A DNA stretch of 64,000 nucleotides from assembly GCF_000154845.1 (NCBI RefSeq), contig NZ_DS981460.1:45586-109585 (forward strand). Reading direction: 5' to 3'. A model generated the notes under the pieces. That model searched no databases. It was not told the DNA's origin and saw only the letters and a program-made list of their open reading frames with translations. Below are positions 53,367-62,453 of the stretch, in pieces. This stretch comes from Phocaeicola coprocola DSM 17136. GTDB taxonomy: Bacteria > Bacteroidota > Bacteroidia > Bacteroidales > Bacteroidaceae. The first letter of the stretch is position 1, and every line of letters starts with the position of its first letter. Made by a program: the position numbers and the translations under genes.

Positions 53367-54614
53367 ATGAAGAAGTTGTTCTGTATATGTTATTTGTTCC
53401 TTGTTTTGTGTGGAACGTTTCCGTGGATAACTTCCTGTTCGGGAGACGATGTTGAAGAAGTTGTATCTGTGCAAGATGTTCCTTCCGATATCTCGTTGTT
53501 TGTGTCTGCTTGGTTTCCTGGAGCAATGATTGAACAGATTTCACGGATTAATGAGGAAGAGAGAGGGTATCATGCTCTCTTGTCGAATAATGTAGAAGTA
53601 GATTTTACTAACGAAGGAAGTTGGACAAAGGTTTGTTTCCCTAATGCAGGAATGCAGATTTTCGCGCGTAAGTTTCTGGGAGAGATGTACGACTTTATGG
53701 AAGCCAAATTTGGTGAGATATCAGTTTCCGCCATTTATGCAATCAAGGAGGGATTGACAGCAGAGTTGAGTGACGGAAGAAAACTGGCTTTCCAGCATTA
53801 TGAGAATCGTTGTCTGGGATATGAATATCCTGTTGAAGTTGGCGAAGAATATTTGTCTGAGAAGATAAAGAATTATATTTTACAAGCATTTCCGGGTAGA
53901 GAGATTACACGAATTATTATTGGTTCGGAGCAGTTGAATCCTTCTATGCCTGCTTATCGGGTATGGATAGATGATACTTATCTGCTTCTTTTTGATAAAG
54001 AAGGAGAATGGACTTTGGTTAGTGGGGAATTCGATCGGACAGTTGTAGAAGAAAACGGAGAATTGTTGTTTCCGGAGTTGCCGCAAACTGTGATTGATTT
54101 ACTGCCTCAGAAGGTGATGGAACAGATTTGGGATTCTGAACCCAATGCACGTATTACCTCTGTTTCCCGTGACCAGAAAGATTATTATACCTTACAGGTG
54201 CATCCTGCTAAGGCGATTTCTACCTATGGAGGTGAAAAAACTTTTGTGATTCAAATCAGCCAGATTCAGGAATTTCTGAAAAACTATTTTACAGAAGTTT
54301 ATCAGATGAAAATTTCATGGAATTATGATTGTAATAATCCACTTGTATCTGTTGCTTTACCAAATGGATTCAGTTTCTTGTTTGATGGTGATTATGAATG
54401 GTTACGCATAAATGGGGGAGGGCAGATATGGCCGGATTCGATGTTACCATTGTTGCCTTCAGGTATTATTTCGTATTGGAAAAATACAGCAGCAGATGTC
54501 GGAATTACAGATGTAGACAGAAAGGAAGGAAATTATCATGTTTTGTTGATAGATGGAACCCGCTGGTTGTTTAATTCATATGGGGCATTTATAAAAGACG
54601 AAAATGCTGGTTAA
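53367..54614 (+). CDS. PepSY-like lipoprotein
   Basis: A 415-residue lipoprotein with a signal peptide and lipobox Cys24 (ITSCSGD). The body holds three or four similar modules, each starting with an FP-like helix (SAWFPGAMIEQISRI, LQAFPGREITRIIIG, VMEQIWDSEPNARITSVSRD) and followed by beta-strands, as in the PepSY-like (DUF2874) family of Bacteroides. The function is unknown; such proteins resemble beta-lactamase-inhibitor-protein folds. It ends at the bidirectional terminator 54617-54667. Confidence 0.8.
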   Translation: MKKLFCICYLFLVLCGTFPWITSCSGDDVEEVVSVQDVPSDISLFVSAWFPGAMIEQISRINEEERGYHALLSNNVEVDFTNEGSWTKVCFPNAGMQIFARKFLGEMYDFMEAKFGEISVSAIYAIKEGLTAELSDGRKLAFQHYENRCLGYEYPVEVGEEYLSEKIKNYILQAFPGREITRIIIGSEQLNPSMPAYRVWIDDTYLLLFDKEGEWTLVSGEFDRTVVEENGELLFPELPQTVIDLLPQKVMEQIWDSEPNARITSVSRDQKDYYTLQVHPAKAISTYGGEKTFVIQISQIQEFLKNYFTEVYQMKISWNYDCNNPLVSVALPNGFSFLFDGDYEWLRINGGGQIWPDSMLPLLPSGIISYWKNTAADVGITDVDRKEGNYHVLLIDGTRWLFNSYGAFIKDENAG

Positions 54615-54616
54615 GT

Positions 54617-54667
54617 AAAAAGCGGAGAACAGCAACTGTGTATAAATTGGTCTGTTCTCCGCTTTTT
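54617..54667. terminator. Bidirectional terminator
   Basis: A perfect 16-bp stem (54617-54632 with 54652-54667) with T-runs on both strands, between the convergent PepSY-like gene and carbonic anhydrase gene. Confidence 0.92.
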
Positions 54668-54670
54668 GTA

Positions 54671-55186
54671 TTATTCCTTAAACCAGGAAGCATACATCAA
54701 ATATCCGTTTGCTATCTTTTGGTTCAGCTCTTTACTTTGTTCAGGGTCTACTTTCTTTATAAACTTAGCAGGAACTCCACCCCAAAGGGTATGAGGCTCT
54801 ATAACAGTATTTGCTAAAACCAGTGCACCTGCAGCTACTATAGCTCCTTCTCCTACTACAGCATGGTCGAGGAGAGTGGAACCCATGCCGATGAGGGCAT
54901 TATCGTGTACGCAGGCTCCATGGAGGGTGACATTGTGTCCGATAGAAACATCATTTCCTATTTCGACAGTAGATTTTTCATAAAGAGTATGTAATACGGT
55001 TCCGTCCTGAATATTTACTCTGTCACCGATACGGATAGAGTTGACATCACCTCGTAAGACTGCATTAAACCATATACTGCAATCTCGTCCCATAACGACG
55101 TCACCTATGATGGTAGCATTGTCGGCAAGGTAGCAGTTTTCACCTATTTGAGGAGTGAATCCTCTGACTGATTTTATTAGTGCCAT
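54671..55186 (-). CDS. Gamma-class carbonic anhydrase-like protein
   Basis: A 171-residue left-handed beta-helix protein of hexapeptide repeats (TIIGDVVMGRDCSIWFNAVLR, SIRIGDRVNIQDG). Metal-ligand histidines are in VLHTLYEK and GHNVTLHGACVHDN, as in the YrdA/PaaY group, some of which have carbonic anhydrase activity. The start at 55186 (MALIKSVRGFTP) is clear because the longer frame (to 55309) overlaps the aminopeptidase gene. The aminopeptidase P gene ends 23 bases upstream. Confidence 0.9.
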   Translation of the reverse strand: MALIKSVRGFTPQIGENCYLADNATIIGDVVMGRDCSIWFNAVLRGDVNSIRIGDRVNIQDGTVLHTLYEKSTVEIGNDVSIGHNVTLHGACVHDNALIGMGSTLLDHAVVGEGAIVAAGALVLANTVIEPHTLWGGVPAKFIKKVDPEQSKELNQKIANGYLMYASWFKE

Positions 55187-55209
55187 AATTATCTTTATTT
55201 CGTTTGAAT

Positions 55210-56988
55210 TTATAAGCGTGCGGTAGCTTCTTTCAACCAGTTCTGCTCGTCGGATGTAAGCATTGGAGAAAGCGTATCGTATACTCTCTGGTGATAGCTG
55301 TTCAACCACTCAATCTCTTCGTCAGTCAATAAATCTATGCGAATAGCTTCTTTGTCGATCGGACATAATGTAAGTGGTTCGAATTTATAGAAAACTCCAA
55401 ATTCGGTTTCACGTGCGGGTACTACAAGCATTGTATTTTCTGTACGGATGCCATACCGTCCGGATTTGTAGATGCCTGGCTCGTTCGTTATTGTCATGCC
55501 TGGTTGTAAAGGAGTGGGGATATGGTTCATACGTATTTGATGAGGCCCTTCGTGTACATTTAGGAAATGCCCTACGCCATGTCCTGTGCCATGTCCGTAG
55601 TTGATGCCTGCTTTCCACATAAACTGGCGTGCAAGTACATCTAACTGTGTACCACACGTTCCTTGTGGAAACTCTGCTTGCGATAAAGCGATGAATCCTT
55701 TTAAAACGAGTGTGTAATCCGTTTTTTGTTCATCAGAAACTTCTCCTAGTACAATTGTTCGGGTTATATCTGTTGTTCCATCCAGGTATTGTGCCCCGCT
55801 GTCGAGTAATAGCAGTCCTTTTGCTTGCAAGATGGAAGATGTTTCAGGCGTTGCTTCATAATGGACAATGGCTCCATGTTCCTGATAGCCGGCAATGGTG
55901 TCGAAGCTGATGCCCTGAAAGAGGCATTGTTCGGATCGTAGTTCGTACAGCTTGCGGTCAACAGAAAGTTCTGTTTCCATACCACTTTGCACGTTCTCCT
56001 TCAACCATATCAGGAAGCGTACCATTGCTACTCCGTCGCGCACCATTGCCTGATGGAACCCTTTGATTTCGGTTTCATTTTTTACGGCTTTCAGTATACG
56101 TATTGGTGAGGGCTGTTTAATGATACTGGCTGATGTTGATGCAGCTTGATAGAGAGTGTAGTTGGTTTCTGGAGAAAGCTGAATACTATTTCCCTTGTAT
56201 TGAAGCAGGTCATTTTCTATCTCTGTATAGTCTTTTGTCTGAATTTGATTCTGTGTGAGATATGCCTTGACTTCTGCTGTAAGCTTTTCTGGTAAAATGT
56301 ATAAGGTTGCATCTGTTTGAGTAATAAATAGATAGCTGATAAAAACAGGGTTGCAGTGTACATCATTTCCTCTCAAATTTAATGTCCACGCTATTTCATC
56401 GAGGGCGGAAATTAAAATGCCATCCGCTTGATTACGACAGAGACTTTCTCTTACTAGAGTCAACTTATCGGAACAAGACATGCCACTGTATTCCAGAGGT
56501 AAAATAAACGGTGAGCTTTGAGGTAAAGGGGGGCGATCTTCCCATAAAAGATTGAAAGGATCGTCAACAGATACCAATTGAAGCTCTTTAGAGTCAAGTG
56601 AAATACGGAGACTTTCTACTTCTGCTACGGTATTAACCCAGCCGTCTATACCAACTTTATCACCTGAGTGCAGGACTTCTCCCAACCATTCAGCAATGGT
56701 GGGGGTGTCTGGAAGCCGGTCTTTGAACAGGGTGATACCTGTATCTTGTAATTGTTCTGATGCTTGTAAAAAATATCTTGAGTCAGTCCATAATCCTCCT
56801 TTGTCTTTAGTAATGACAACAGTTCCTGCAGAACCGGTAAATCCGGAAATCCATTTGCGTGATTCCCAATGCTCTGGTACATATTCACCTGAATGAGGAT
56901 CTGTGCTTGGTATAATGAAAGCAGCAATTCCTTGTCGTTTCATGAAAGTGCGTAAAGAGATTATTCTTTTTTTTATTTCTTCCTTCAT
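55210..56988 (-). CDS. Xaa-Pro aminopeptidase (aminopeptidase P family, M24B)
   Basis: A 592-residue enzyme that removes the first residue before proline. Two N-terminal creatinase-like domains precede the pita-bread catalytic domain, where the metal ligands are visible: Asp pair in DSGAQYLDGTTDITR, His in GTGHGVGHFLNVHEGP, and Glu residues in TNEPGIYKSGRYGIRTEN. No signal peptide is seen. It precedes the carbonic anhydrase gene on the same strand. Confidence 0.93.
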   Translation of the reverse strand: MKEEIKKRIISLRTFMKRQGIAAFIIPSTDPHSGEYVPEHWESRKWISGFTGSAGTVVITKDKGGLWTDSRYFLQASEQLQDTGITLFKDRLPDTPTIAEWLGEVLHSGDKVGIDGWVNTVAEVESLRISLDSKELQLVSVDDPFNLLWEDRPPLPQSSPFILPLEYSGMSCSDKLTLVRESLCRNQADGILISALDEIAWTLNLRGNDVHCNPVFISYLFITQTDATLYILPEKLTAEVKAYLTQNQIQTKDYTEIENDLLQYKGNSIQLSPETNYTLYQAASTSASIIKQPSPIRILKAVKNETEIKGFHQAMVRDGVAMVRFLIWLKENVQSGMETELSVDRKLYELRSEQCLFQGISFDTIAGYQEHGAIVHYEATPETSSILQAKGLLLLDSGAQYLDGTTDITRTIVLGEVSDEQKTDYTLVLKGFIALSQAEFPQGTCGTQLDVLARQFMWKAGINYGHGTGHGVGHFLNVHEGPHQIRMNHIPTPLQPGMTITNEPGIYKSGRYGIRTENTMLVVPARETEFGVFYKFEPLTLCPIDKEAIRIDLLTDEEIEWLNSYHQRVYDTLSPMLTSDEQNWLKEATARL

Positions 56989-57072
56989 AGTAAAAATATA
57001 TTTATCAAAGTCTTTCTATTAAAAGCAAAGGTACGATTTCTGTGCTATTTTCGATAAAATATACTGGAAAGT

Positions 57073-57103
57073 TTTGTAAATAAAGAAAGTATGTGTAATT
57101 TTG
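57073..57103 (+). promoter_or_regulatory. Promoter of rpsU
   Basis: TTTG (57073-57076), 19 bases, TAATTTTG (57096-57103), both consensus, 56 bases before the start. Confidence 0.75.
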
Positions 57104-57158
57104 CGCCGCAATTCGACTATCGAATAATTTAATAACAACATACTTTAATTTTAAAAAC

Positions 57159-57350
57159 ATGATTGTAGTACCAGTAAAAGAAGGCGAAAACATTGAAAAA
57201 GCGCTGAAGAAGTTCAAAAGAAAATTTGAAAAAACAGGTGTTGTAAAAGAATTGAGAAGCAGACAGCAGTATGACAAACCGTCTGTTTTGAAAAGACTGA
57301 AAATGGAACGTGCTGTTTACGTTCAGAAAATGCACCAAGTAGAAGAATAA
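57159..57350 (+). CDS. rpsU: 30S ribosomal protein S21
   Basis: A 63-residue basic protein with typical S21 sequence (MIVVPVKEGENIEKALKKFK, then KELRSRQQYDKPSVLKR). It binds 16S rRNA near the anti-Shine-Dalgarno end; in Bacteroidetes S21 helps hide that end, which fits the rarity of Shine-Dalgarno use. The Xer recombinase and hibernation factor genes follow. Confidence 0.95.
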   Translation: MIVVPVKEGENIEKALKKFKRKFEKTGVVKELRSRQQYDKPSVLKRLKMERAVYVQKMHQVEE

Positions 57351-57425
57351 TAATTCCGTAAAAACTTTGAATTATTGAATTCTTTTTCATAAATTCGTTG
57401 CTGAATAATAAAGGCGATGCTTTTT

Positions 57426-58307
57426 ATGCTGAAAGATTCTTTTTTGAAATATCTTCAATTTGAGAAGAACTATTCCGATAAAACGATTGTTAGTTATGGT
57501 ATAGATCTTGAAAAGTTTGAAGAGTATTTTAAAACGGTGGATGAATGCTTGGATTTTACTGTTGTAGATGTTGATCTGATTCGTGGATGGGTTCTCTCAT
57601 TGATGGAAGAAGGGTATACGGCTACTTCGGTAAATCGAAAGTTAAGTTCACTTCGTTCTTTTTATCGCTACTTATTGCGTCAAGGTGTTGTTTCTGTGGA
57701 TCCGCTTCAAAAAGTGGTGGGGCCTAAAAAGAAAAAACCTTTGCCTGTTTTTGTGAAAGAGGCTGATATGTCTCGTTTGCTTGATGAAGCTGATTTTGGA
57801 ACAAGTTTTGAGGGTGTTCGGGATAAAGTTATTTTAGAGGTTTTTTATGAAACAGGAGTTCGACTTTCTGAACTCGTTGGTTTGACGGATGCTGATGTGG
57901 ATTTATCTCTAAAGCAAATAAAAGTAACGGGGAAAAGAAATAAACAGCGTTTTATTCCTTTTGGTGATAAATTGAAAAGTGACTTAAACGCTTATCTTTC
58001 AGTAAGAGAAGAACGTTTTCCAGGTGGTGGAGAAGCTTTTTTTCTTCGTGGAAATGGGAAGCCGATATATCCTGGCCTGGTTTATCTTTTAGTGAAGCGT
58101 AATCTTTCGAAGGTTGTTTCGTTGAAAAAGAAAAGCCCTCATGTGTTGCGCCACTCTTTTGCAACCTCGATGCTGAATAATCATGCAGAATTGGGTGCGG
58201 TAAAAGAATTGCTTGGGCATGAAAGCTTGACTACGACGGAGGTTTATACTCATACAACTTTCGAAGAACTGAAAAAAGTTTATGAACAAGCTCACCCTAG
58301 AGCGTAA
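57426..58307 (+). CDS. Tyrosine recombinase of the XerC/XerD type
   Basis: A 293-residue integrase-family recombinase. N-terminal core-binding domain (about residues 1-85), catalytic domain with Arg in ETGVRLSEL, HVLRHSFATSM (His-Arg), LLGHESLTTTEVYTH (His and nucleophile Tyr). It is probably the chromosome-dimer resolution enzyme; whether XerC or XerD cannot be told. The Met at 57426 matches the family start better than the one at 57417. It lies between rpsU and hpf, a gene order I recall from other Bacteroides. Confidence 0.9.
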   Translation: MLKDSFLKYLQFEKNYSDKTIVSYGIDLEKFEEYFKTVDECLDFTVVDVDLIRGWVLSLMEEGYTATSVNRKLSSLRSFYRYLLRQGVVSVDPLQKVVGPKKKKPLPVFVKEADMSRLLDEADFGTSFEGVRDKVILEVFYETGVRLSELVGLTDADVDLSLKQIKVTGKRNKQRFIPFGDKLKSDLNAYLSVREERFPGGGEAFFLRGNGKPIYPGLVYLLVKRNLSKVVSLKKKSPHVLRHSFATSMLNNHAELGAVKELLGHESLTTTEVYTHTTFEELKKVYEQAHPRA

Positions 58308-58312
58308 AGAAA

Positions 58313-58319
58313 AAGGAGG
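58313..58319 (+). promoter_or_regulatory. Strong Shine-Dalgarno sequence before the hibernation factor gene
   Basis: AAGGAGG, full complement to the 16S rRNA end, five bases before the ATG. Such sites are rare in Bacteroidetes. Confidence 0.7.
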
Positions 58320-58324
58320 TTTTT

Positions 58325-58624
58325 ATGGAAGTAAGAATTCAATCAATTCATTTCGATGCATCTGAAAAACTTGAAGCTTTTATTCAGAAAAAAGCAGAGA
58401 AGCTCGAGAAGTTTTGCGATAATATAAAGAAAGTAGAGGTGTCTTTAAAAGTAGTAAAACCTGAAACAGCTATGAATAAAGAAGCTGGCGTACGTGTCTT
58501 GGCACTGAATACAGAGTTTTACGCTGAGAAGGTAAGTGATACATTTGAAGAATCTATAGATGTGTGCATGGATGCACTCTCTAAACAACTGCTGAAAGCG
58601 AAAGAAAAACAGCAGGGTAAGTAA
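58325..58624 (+). CDS. hpf: Ribosome hibernation-promoting factor (HPF/RaiA family)
   Basis: A 99-residue protein of the short HPF/YfiA fold (MEVRIQSIHFDASEKLEAFI, KKAEKLEKFCDNIKKVEVSL). It binds the 30S decoding centre and halts translation in stationary phase. It follows the recombinase gene by 17 bases and has its own strong ribosome binding site. Confidence 0.92.
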   Translation: MEVRIQSIHFDASEKLEAFIQKKAEKLEKFCDNIKKVEVSLKVVKPETAMNKEAGVRVLALNTEFYAEKVSDTFEESIDVCMDALSKQLLKAKEKQQGK

Positions 58625-58642
58625 AAAAATCACGGGAAATAT

Positions 58643-58672
58643 TTTGTGATTAGAAAATAATATCTAACTTTG
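58643..58672 (+). promoter_or_regulatory. Promoter of the tRNA-tuf cluster
   Basis: TTTG (58643-58646), 18 bases, TAACTTTG (58665-58672), both consensus. Transcription would start near 58679 and read through the four tRNAs toward tuf. Confidence 0.75.
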
Positions 58673-58711
58673 CAGCCGCTAAGTCGCGGAGATTGTGTGG
58701 CTGCAAAGTTA
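58665..58711. repeat. Perfect 13-bp inverted repeat spanning the tRNA-tuf promoter
   Basis: TAACTTTGCAGCC (58665-58677) pairs exactly with GGCTGCAAAGTTA (58699-58711) across 21 bases. The left arm contains the -7 box, and the right arm forms an identical -7 box on the minus strand. Confidence 0.75.
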
Positions 58712-58715
58712 ATTT

Positions 58716-58789
58716 GCCTCTTTAGCTCAGTTGGCCAGAGCACGTGATTTGTAATCTCGGGGTCGTTGGTTCGAATCCGACAAGAGGCT
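58716..58789 (+). tRNA. tRNA-Thr (TGT)
   Basis: A 74-base cloverleaf: acceptor GCCTCTT/AAGAGGC, anticodon TGT in TTTGTAA, T-loop TTCGAAT. CCA is not encoded. One T-T pair sits in the anticodon stem. Confidence 0.96.
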
Positions 58790-58837
58790 CGAAAGAAGAA
58801 AAACACAGGATTATACTGGTGTTCTTTGAAAGAAGTT

Positions 58838-58920
58838 GGGCAAATACCAGAGTGGCCAAATGGGGCAGACTGTAAATCTGCTGGCTTACGCCTTCGGTGG
58901 TTCGAATCCATCTTTGCCCA
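58838..58920 (+). tRNA. tRNA-Tyr (GTA)
   Basis: An 83-base tRNA with the long variable arm typical of class II tRNA-Tyr, acceptor GGGCAAA/TTTGCCC, anticodon GTA. CCA is not encoded. Confidence 0.97.
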
Positions 58921-58928
58921 CTAAAATT

Positions 58929-59001
58929 GCGGAAGTAGCTCAGTCGATAGAGCATTAGCCTTCCAAGCTGAGGGTCGCGGGTTTGAGTCCCGTCTTCCGC
59001 T
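58929..59001 (+). tRNA. tRNA-Gly (TCC)
   Basis: A 73-base cloverleaf with acceptor GCGGAAG/CTTCCGC and anticodon TCC in CTTCCAA. Confidence 0.96.
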
Positions 59002-59018
59002 CTTCTTTTTTCTTCTTT

Positions 59019-59090
<72 letters not shown>

Positions 59091-59136
59091 CGTGAATTTG
59101 TAAAGCTGATTATTAATCAAAATAAATAGTAAAGCT

Positions 59137-60321
59137 ATGGCTAAAGAGAAATTTGAACGTTCGAAACCGCACGTTAACATTGGTACTATCGGTCACGTTG
59201 ACCACGGTAAAACCACTTTGACTGCTGCTATTACAACAGTATTGGCAAAGAAAGGTCTGTCAGAATTGCGTTCTTTCGATTCTATCGATAACGCTCCTGA
59301 AGAAAAGGAAAGAGGTATCACTATCAACACTTCTCACGTAGAGTATCAGACTGCTAACCGTCACTATGCTCACGTAGACTGTCCGGGACACGCCGACTAC
59401 GTAAAGAACATGGTTACTGGTGCTGCTCAGATGGATGGTGCTATCATCGTAGTTGCTGCAACTGATGGTCCTATGCCTCAGACTCGCGAACACATCTTGT
59501 TGGCTCGTCAGGTAAACGTTCCTCGTCTGGTTGTATTCTTGAACAAATGCGACATGGTTGATGACGAAGAAATGTTGGAATTGGTTGAAATGGAAATGCG
59601 TGAATTGTTGTCATTCTATGACTTCGATGGCGATAATACTCCTATCATCCGTGGTTCTGCTTTGGGTGCATTGAACGGTGTTCCTCAGTGGGAAGAAAAA
59701 GTTATGGAATTGATGGATGCAGTTGATAACTGGATTCCTCTGCCTCCGCGTGATGTAGATAAACCATTCTTGATGCCGGTTGAAGACGTATTCTCAATCA
59801 CTGGTCGTGGTACTGTTGCTACTGGTCGTATCGAAGCTGGTGTTATCAAGGTAGGTGATGAAGTTGAAATCTTGGGTCTTGGTGAAGACAAGAAATCAGT
59901 TGTTACTGGTGTTGAAATGTTCCGTAAATTGTTGGATCAGGGTGAAGCTGGTGATAACGTTGGTTTGTTGCTTCGTGGTATCGACAAGAACGAAATCAAA
60001 CGTGGTATGATTTTGTGTCACCCGGGTCAGGTTAAAGCTCACTCTAAGTTCAAAGCTGAGGTTTATATCCTGAAGAAAGAAGAAGGTGGTCGTCACACTC
60101 CATTCCACAACAAATATCGTCCTCAGTTCTACTTGCGTACTATGGACTGTACAGGTGAAATCACTTTGCCAGAAGGTACAGATATGGTAATGCCGGGTGA
60201 TAACGTTACTATCAACGTTGAATTGATCTATCCGGTTGCATTGAACGTAGGTTTGCGTTTCGCTATCCGTGAAGGTGGACGTACAGTAGGTGCTGGTCAG
60301 ATTACAGAACTTCTTGACTAA
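59137..60321 (+). CDS. tuf: Elongation factor Tu
   Basis: A 394-residue GTPase that brings aminoacyl-tRNA to the ribosome. G1 GHVDHGKTT, switch [11 protein letters not shown]4 NKCD and G5 GSALG are intact; domains 2 and 3 follow. Its codon use is notably biased (many GTT, GGT and CGT codons), as expected for a highly expressed gene. It follows tRNA-Thr and is probably transcribed from the promoter at 58643. Confidence 0.99.
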   Translation: MAKEKFERSKPHVNIGTIGHVDHGKTTLTAAITTVLAKKGLSELRSFDSIDNAPEEKERGITINTSHVEYQTANRHYAHVDCPGHADYVKNMVTGAAQMDGAIIVVAATDGPMPQTREHILLARQVNVPRLVVFLNKCDMVDDEEMLELVEMEMRELLSFYDFDGDNTPIIRGSALGALNGVPQWEEKVMELMDAVDNWIPLPPRDVDKPFLMPVEDVFSITGRGTVATGRIEAGVIKVGDEVEILGLGEDKKSVVTGVEMFRKLLDQGEAGDNVGLLLRGIDKNEIKRGMILCHPGQVKAHSKFKAEVYILKKEEGGRHTPFHNKYRPQFYLRTMDCTGEITLPEGTDMVMPGDNVTINVELIYPVALNVGLRFAIREGGRTVGAGQITELLD

Positions 60322-60344
60322 TATCGATTCATCGAAATAAATTA

Positions 60345-60377
60345 TAGTTCCCGGATTTGGTTTCGGGAACTATTTTT
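60345..60377 (+). terminator. Terminator or attenuator between tuf and tRNA-Trp
   Basis: A perfect 9-bp stem TAGTTCCCG/CGGGAACTA (60345-60353 with 60364-60372), then TTTTT. The tRNA begins directly after, at 60378. Confidence 0.75.
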
Positions 60378-60450
60378 ACGGGAATAGCTCAGTTGGTAGA
60401 GCATCGGTCTCCAAAACCGAGTGTCGGGAGTTCGAGCCTCTCTTCCCGTG
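60378..60450 (+). tRNA. tRNA-Trp (CCA)
   Basis: A 73-base cloverleaf with acceptor ACGGGAA/TTCCCGT and anticodon CCA in CTCCAAA; the first base follows the T-run of the preceding hairpin. Confidence 0.96.
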
Positions 60451-60466
60451 CTAAATTGATAAGAAT

Positions 60467-60661
60467 ATGTTTAAAAAGATAACGAATTATTGTAAAGAAT
60501 CTTACGACGAACTAGTCCATAAAGTATCATGGCCTACTCGTTCAGAGCTTTCTAGTAGTGCAGTGGTTGTTTTATATGCTTCCCTACTCATTGCACTCGT
60601 TGTTTTTCTTATGGATTCTGCCTTCCAGTTTATCATGGAAGACGTTATCTATCCGCACTAA
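60467..60661 (+). CDS. secE: Preprotein translocase subunit SecE
   Basis: A 64-residue membrane protein with the amphipathic helix (CKESYDELVHKVSWPTRSEL) followed by one membrane helix (VVLYASLLIALVVFLMDSAF), the minimal SecE found in many bacteria. It holds SecY in place. nusG follows 15 bases later. Confidence 0.95.
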   Translation: MFKKITNYCKESYDELVHKVSWPTRSELSSSAVVVLYASLLIALVVFLMDSAFQFIMEDVIYPH

Positions 60662-60676
60662 TAAACAGTTAGAGAA

Positions 60677-61219
60677 ATGTCTGAGATTGAAAAAAAATGG
60701 TACGTACTTCGTGCCGTGAGTGGTAAAGAATCTAAGGTTAAAGAATATCTTGAAGCTGAAATGAGAAACAGCGACCTTGGAGAGTATGTATCTCAGGTAT
60801 TGATTCCTACCGAAAAGGTTTATCAGGTTCGCAATGGAAAGAAAATTGTGAAAGAGAGAAGTTATCTCCCTGGTTATGTCTTGGTAGAAGCTGCATTGGT
60901 TGGTGAAGTTGCTCATCACTTGAGAAACATTACAAACGTAATTGGCTTTTTAGGAGGTCAGGAACATCCTGTGCCTTTAAGACAATCGGAAGTGAATCGA
61001 ATACTGGGTACGGTAGATGAACTGCAGGAAGTAAGTGAGGATACTAATATCCCTTATACCGTAGGAGAAACAGTGAAAGTAAGTGTTGGACCGTTTAGCG
61101 GATTCAGTGGAATCATTGAGGAAGTAAGCGCGGAAAAACGCAAACTGAAAGTTATGGTCAAAATATTTGGGCGCAAAACTCCGCTCGAATTAGGCTTTAC
61201 GGATGTGGAAAAGGAATAA
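60677..61219 (+). CDS. nusG: Transcription termination/antitermination protein NusG
   Basis: A 180-residue protein with the NGN domain (KWYVLRAVSGKESKVKEYLE, YLPGYVLVEA) and the KOW domain (GETVKVSVGPFSGFSGIIEE). It binds RNA polymerase and links it to Rho or the ribosome. Normal length and order (secE-nusG-rplK). Confidence 0.97.
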   Translation: MSEIEKKWYVLRAVSGKESKVKEYLEAEMRNSDLGEYVSQVLIPTEKVYQVRNGKKIVKERSYLPGYVLVEAALVGEVAHHLRNITNVIGFLGGQEHPVPLRQSEVNRILGTVDELQEVSEDTNIPYTVGETVKVSVGPFSGFSGIIEEVSAEKRKLKVMVKIFGRKTPLELGFTDVEKE

Positions 61220-61279
61220 CGCATTTTGTTACGTGTTGTTTATTCTATTCGTTAATCATTTATATTAAATTTTGTAAAA

Positions 61280-61723
61280 ATGGCTAAAGAAGTTGCTGGA
61301 CTAATCAAATTACAGATTAAAGGAGGCGCTGCAAATCCATCACCTCCCGTTGGACCTGCTTTGGGTTCTAAGGGTATTAATATCATGGAATTTTGCAAGC
61401 AATTCAACGCCAGAACCCAGGACAAGGCAGGTAAAGTATTGCCTGTAATCATTACCTACTACACAGACAAGTCGTTCGATTTCGTAATCAAGACTCCTCC
61501 TGTTGCAATTCAATTGCTCGAGGCTGCTAAGATTAAGAGTGGATCAGCTGAACCTAACCGTAAGAAAGTTGCAGAACTGACTTGGGATCAGATTCGTGCT
61601 ATCGCTCAAGACAAATTGGTTGACTTGAACTGCTTTACTATCGAAGCTGCTATGACAATGGTAGCAGGAACAGCTAGAAGTATGGGTATCGCTGTAAAAG
61701 GTGACTTCCCGGGTAATAACTAA
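61280..61723 (+). CDS. rplK: 50S ribosomal protein L11
   Basis: A 147-residue protein with the classic L11 N-terminus ([20 protein letters not shown]) and C-terminal rRNA-binding domain. It forms the GTPase-associated centre and is needed for the stringent response. Confidence 0.98.
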   Translation: MAKEVAGLIKLQIKGGAANPSPPVGPALGSKGINIMEFCKQFNARTQDKAGKVLPVIITYYTDKSFDFVIKTPPVAIQLLEAAKIKSGSAEPNRKKVAELTWDQIRAIAQDKLVDLNCFTIEAAMTMVAGTARSMGIAVKGDFPGNN

Positions 61724-61739
61724 TTAACTTCAATTGATA

Positions 61740-62438
61740 ATGGGTAAACTGACAAAAAATCAAAAGTTGGCTGCAGAAAAAATTGAAGCAGGGAAAGCAT
61801 ACTCACTGAAAGAAGCTGCTCAGCTTGTAAAAGAAATTACTTTTACTAAGTTTGATGCTTCATTAGATATTGACGTACGTTTAGGTGTAGACCCTCGTAA
61901 GGCTAACCAGATGGTAAGAGGCGTTGTTTCTCTTCCTCATGGTACAGGTAAGCAAGTTCGTGTGCTTGTTTTGTGTACACCGGATGCTGAAGCTGCTGCA
62001 AAAGAAGCAGGTGCTGACTATGTTGGTCTTGATGAATATATTGAAAAGATCAAAGGTGGATGGACTGATATTGACGTAATCATTACAATGCCGTCCATCA
62101 TGGGTAAGATCGGTGCTCTGGGTCGTGTGCTTGGTCCTCGTGGATTGATGCCTAACCCTAAGAGTGGTACTGTAACTATGGATGTAGCTAAAGCTGTTAA
62201 GGAAGTTAAGCAGGGTAAGATTGACTTTAAGGTTGACAAGAGTGGTATTGTTCACACTTCAATCGGTAAAGTTTCTTTCACTGTTGACCAGATCCGTGAA
62301 AATGCGAAAGAATTTATCGCTACTATCATTAAACTGAAACCGACCACAGCTAAAGGTACTTATATTAAGAGTATTTATCTTTCAAGTACTATGAGTAAGG
62401 GTATTAAGATTGACCCTAAATCTGTAGAAGAAATCTAA
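61740..62438 (+). CDS. rplA: 50S ribosomal protein L1
   Basis: A 232-residue protein with the L1 stalk signature ([31 protein letters not shown]). In many bacteria L1 represses its own rplKA mRNA. The ATG at 61740 is the natural start, since the in-frame TTG at 61734 adds only two residues. Confidence 0.97.
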   Translation: MGKLTKNQKLAAEKIEAGKAYSLKEAAQLVKEITFTKFDASLDIDVRLGVDPRKANQMVRGVVSLPHGTGKQVRVLVLCTPDAEAAAKEAGADYVGLDEYIEKIKGGWTDIDVIITMPSIMGKIGALGRVLGPRGLMPNPKSGTVTMDVAKAVKEVKQGKIDFKVDKSGIVHTSIGKVSFTVDQIRENAKEFIATIIKLKPTTAKGTYIKSIYLSSTMSKGIKIDPKSVEEI

Positions 62439-62442
62439 AATT

Positions 62443-62449
62443 AAGGAGG
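62443..62449 (+). promoter_or_regulatory. Strong Shine-Dalgarno sequence before rplJ
   Basis: AAGGAGG four bases before the ATG at 62454, rare in this group; the neighbouring ribosomal genes lack it. Confidence 0.7.
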
Positions 62450-62453
62450 AATC

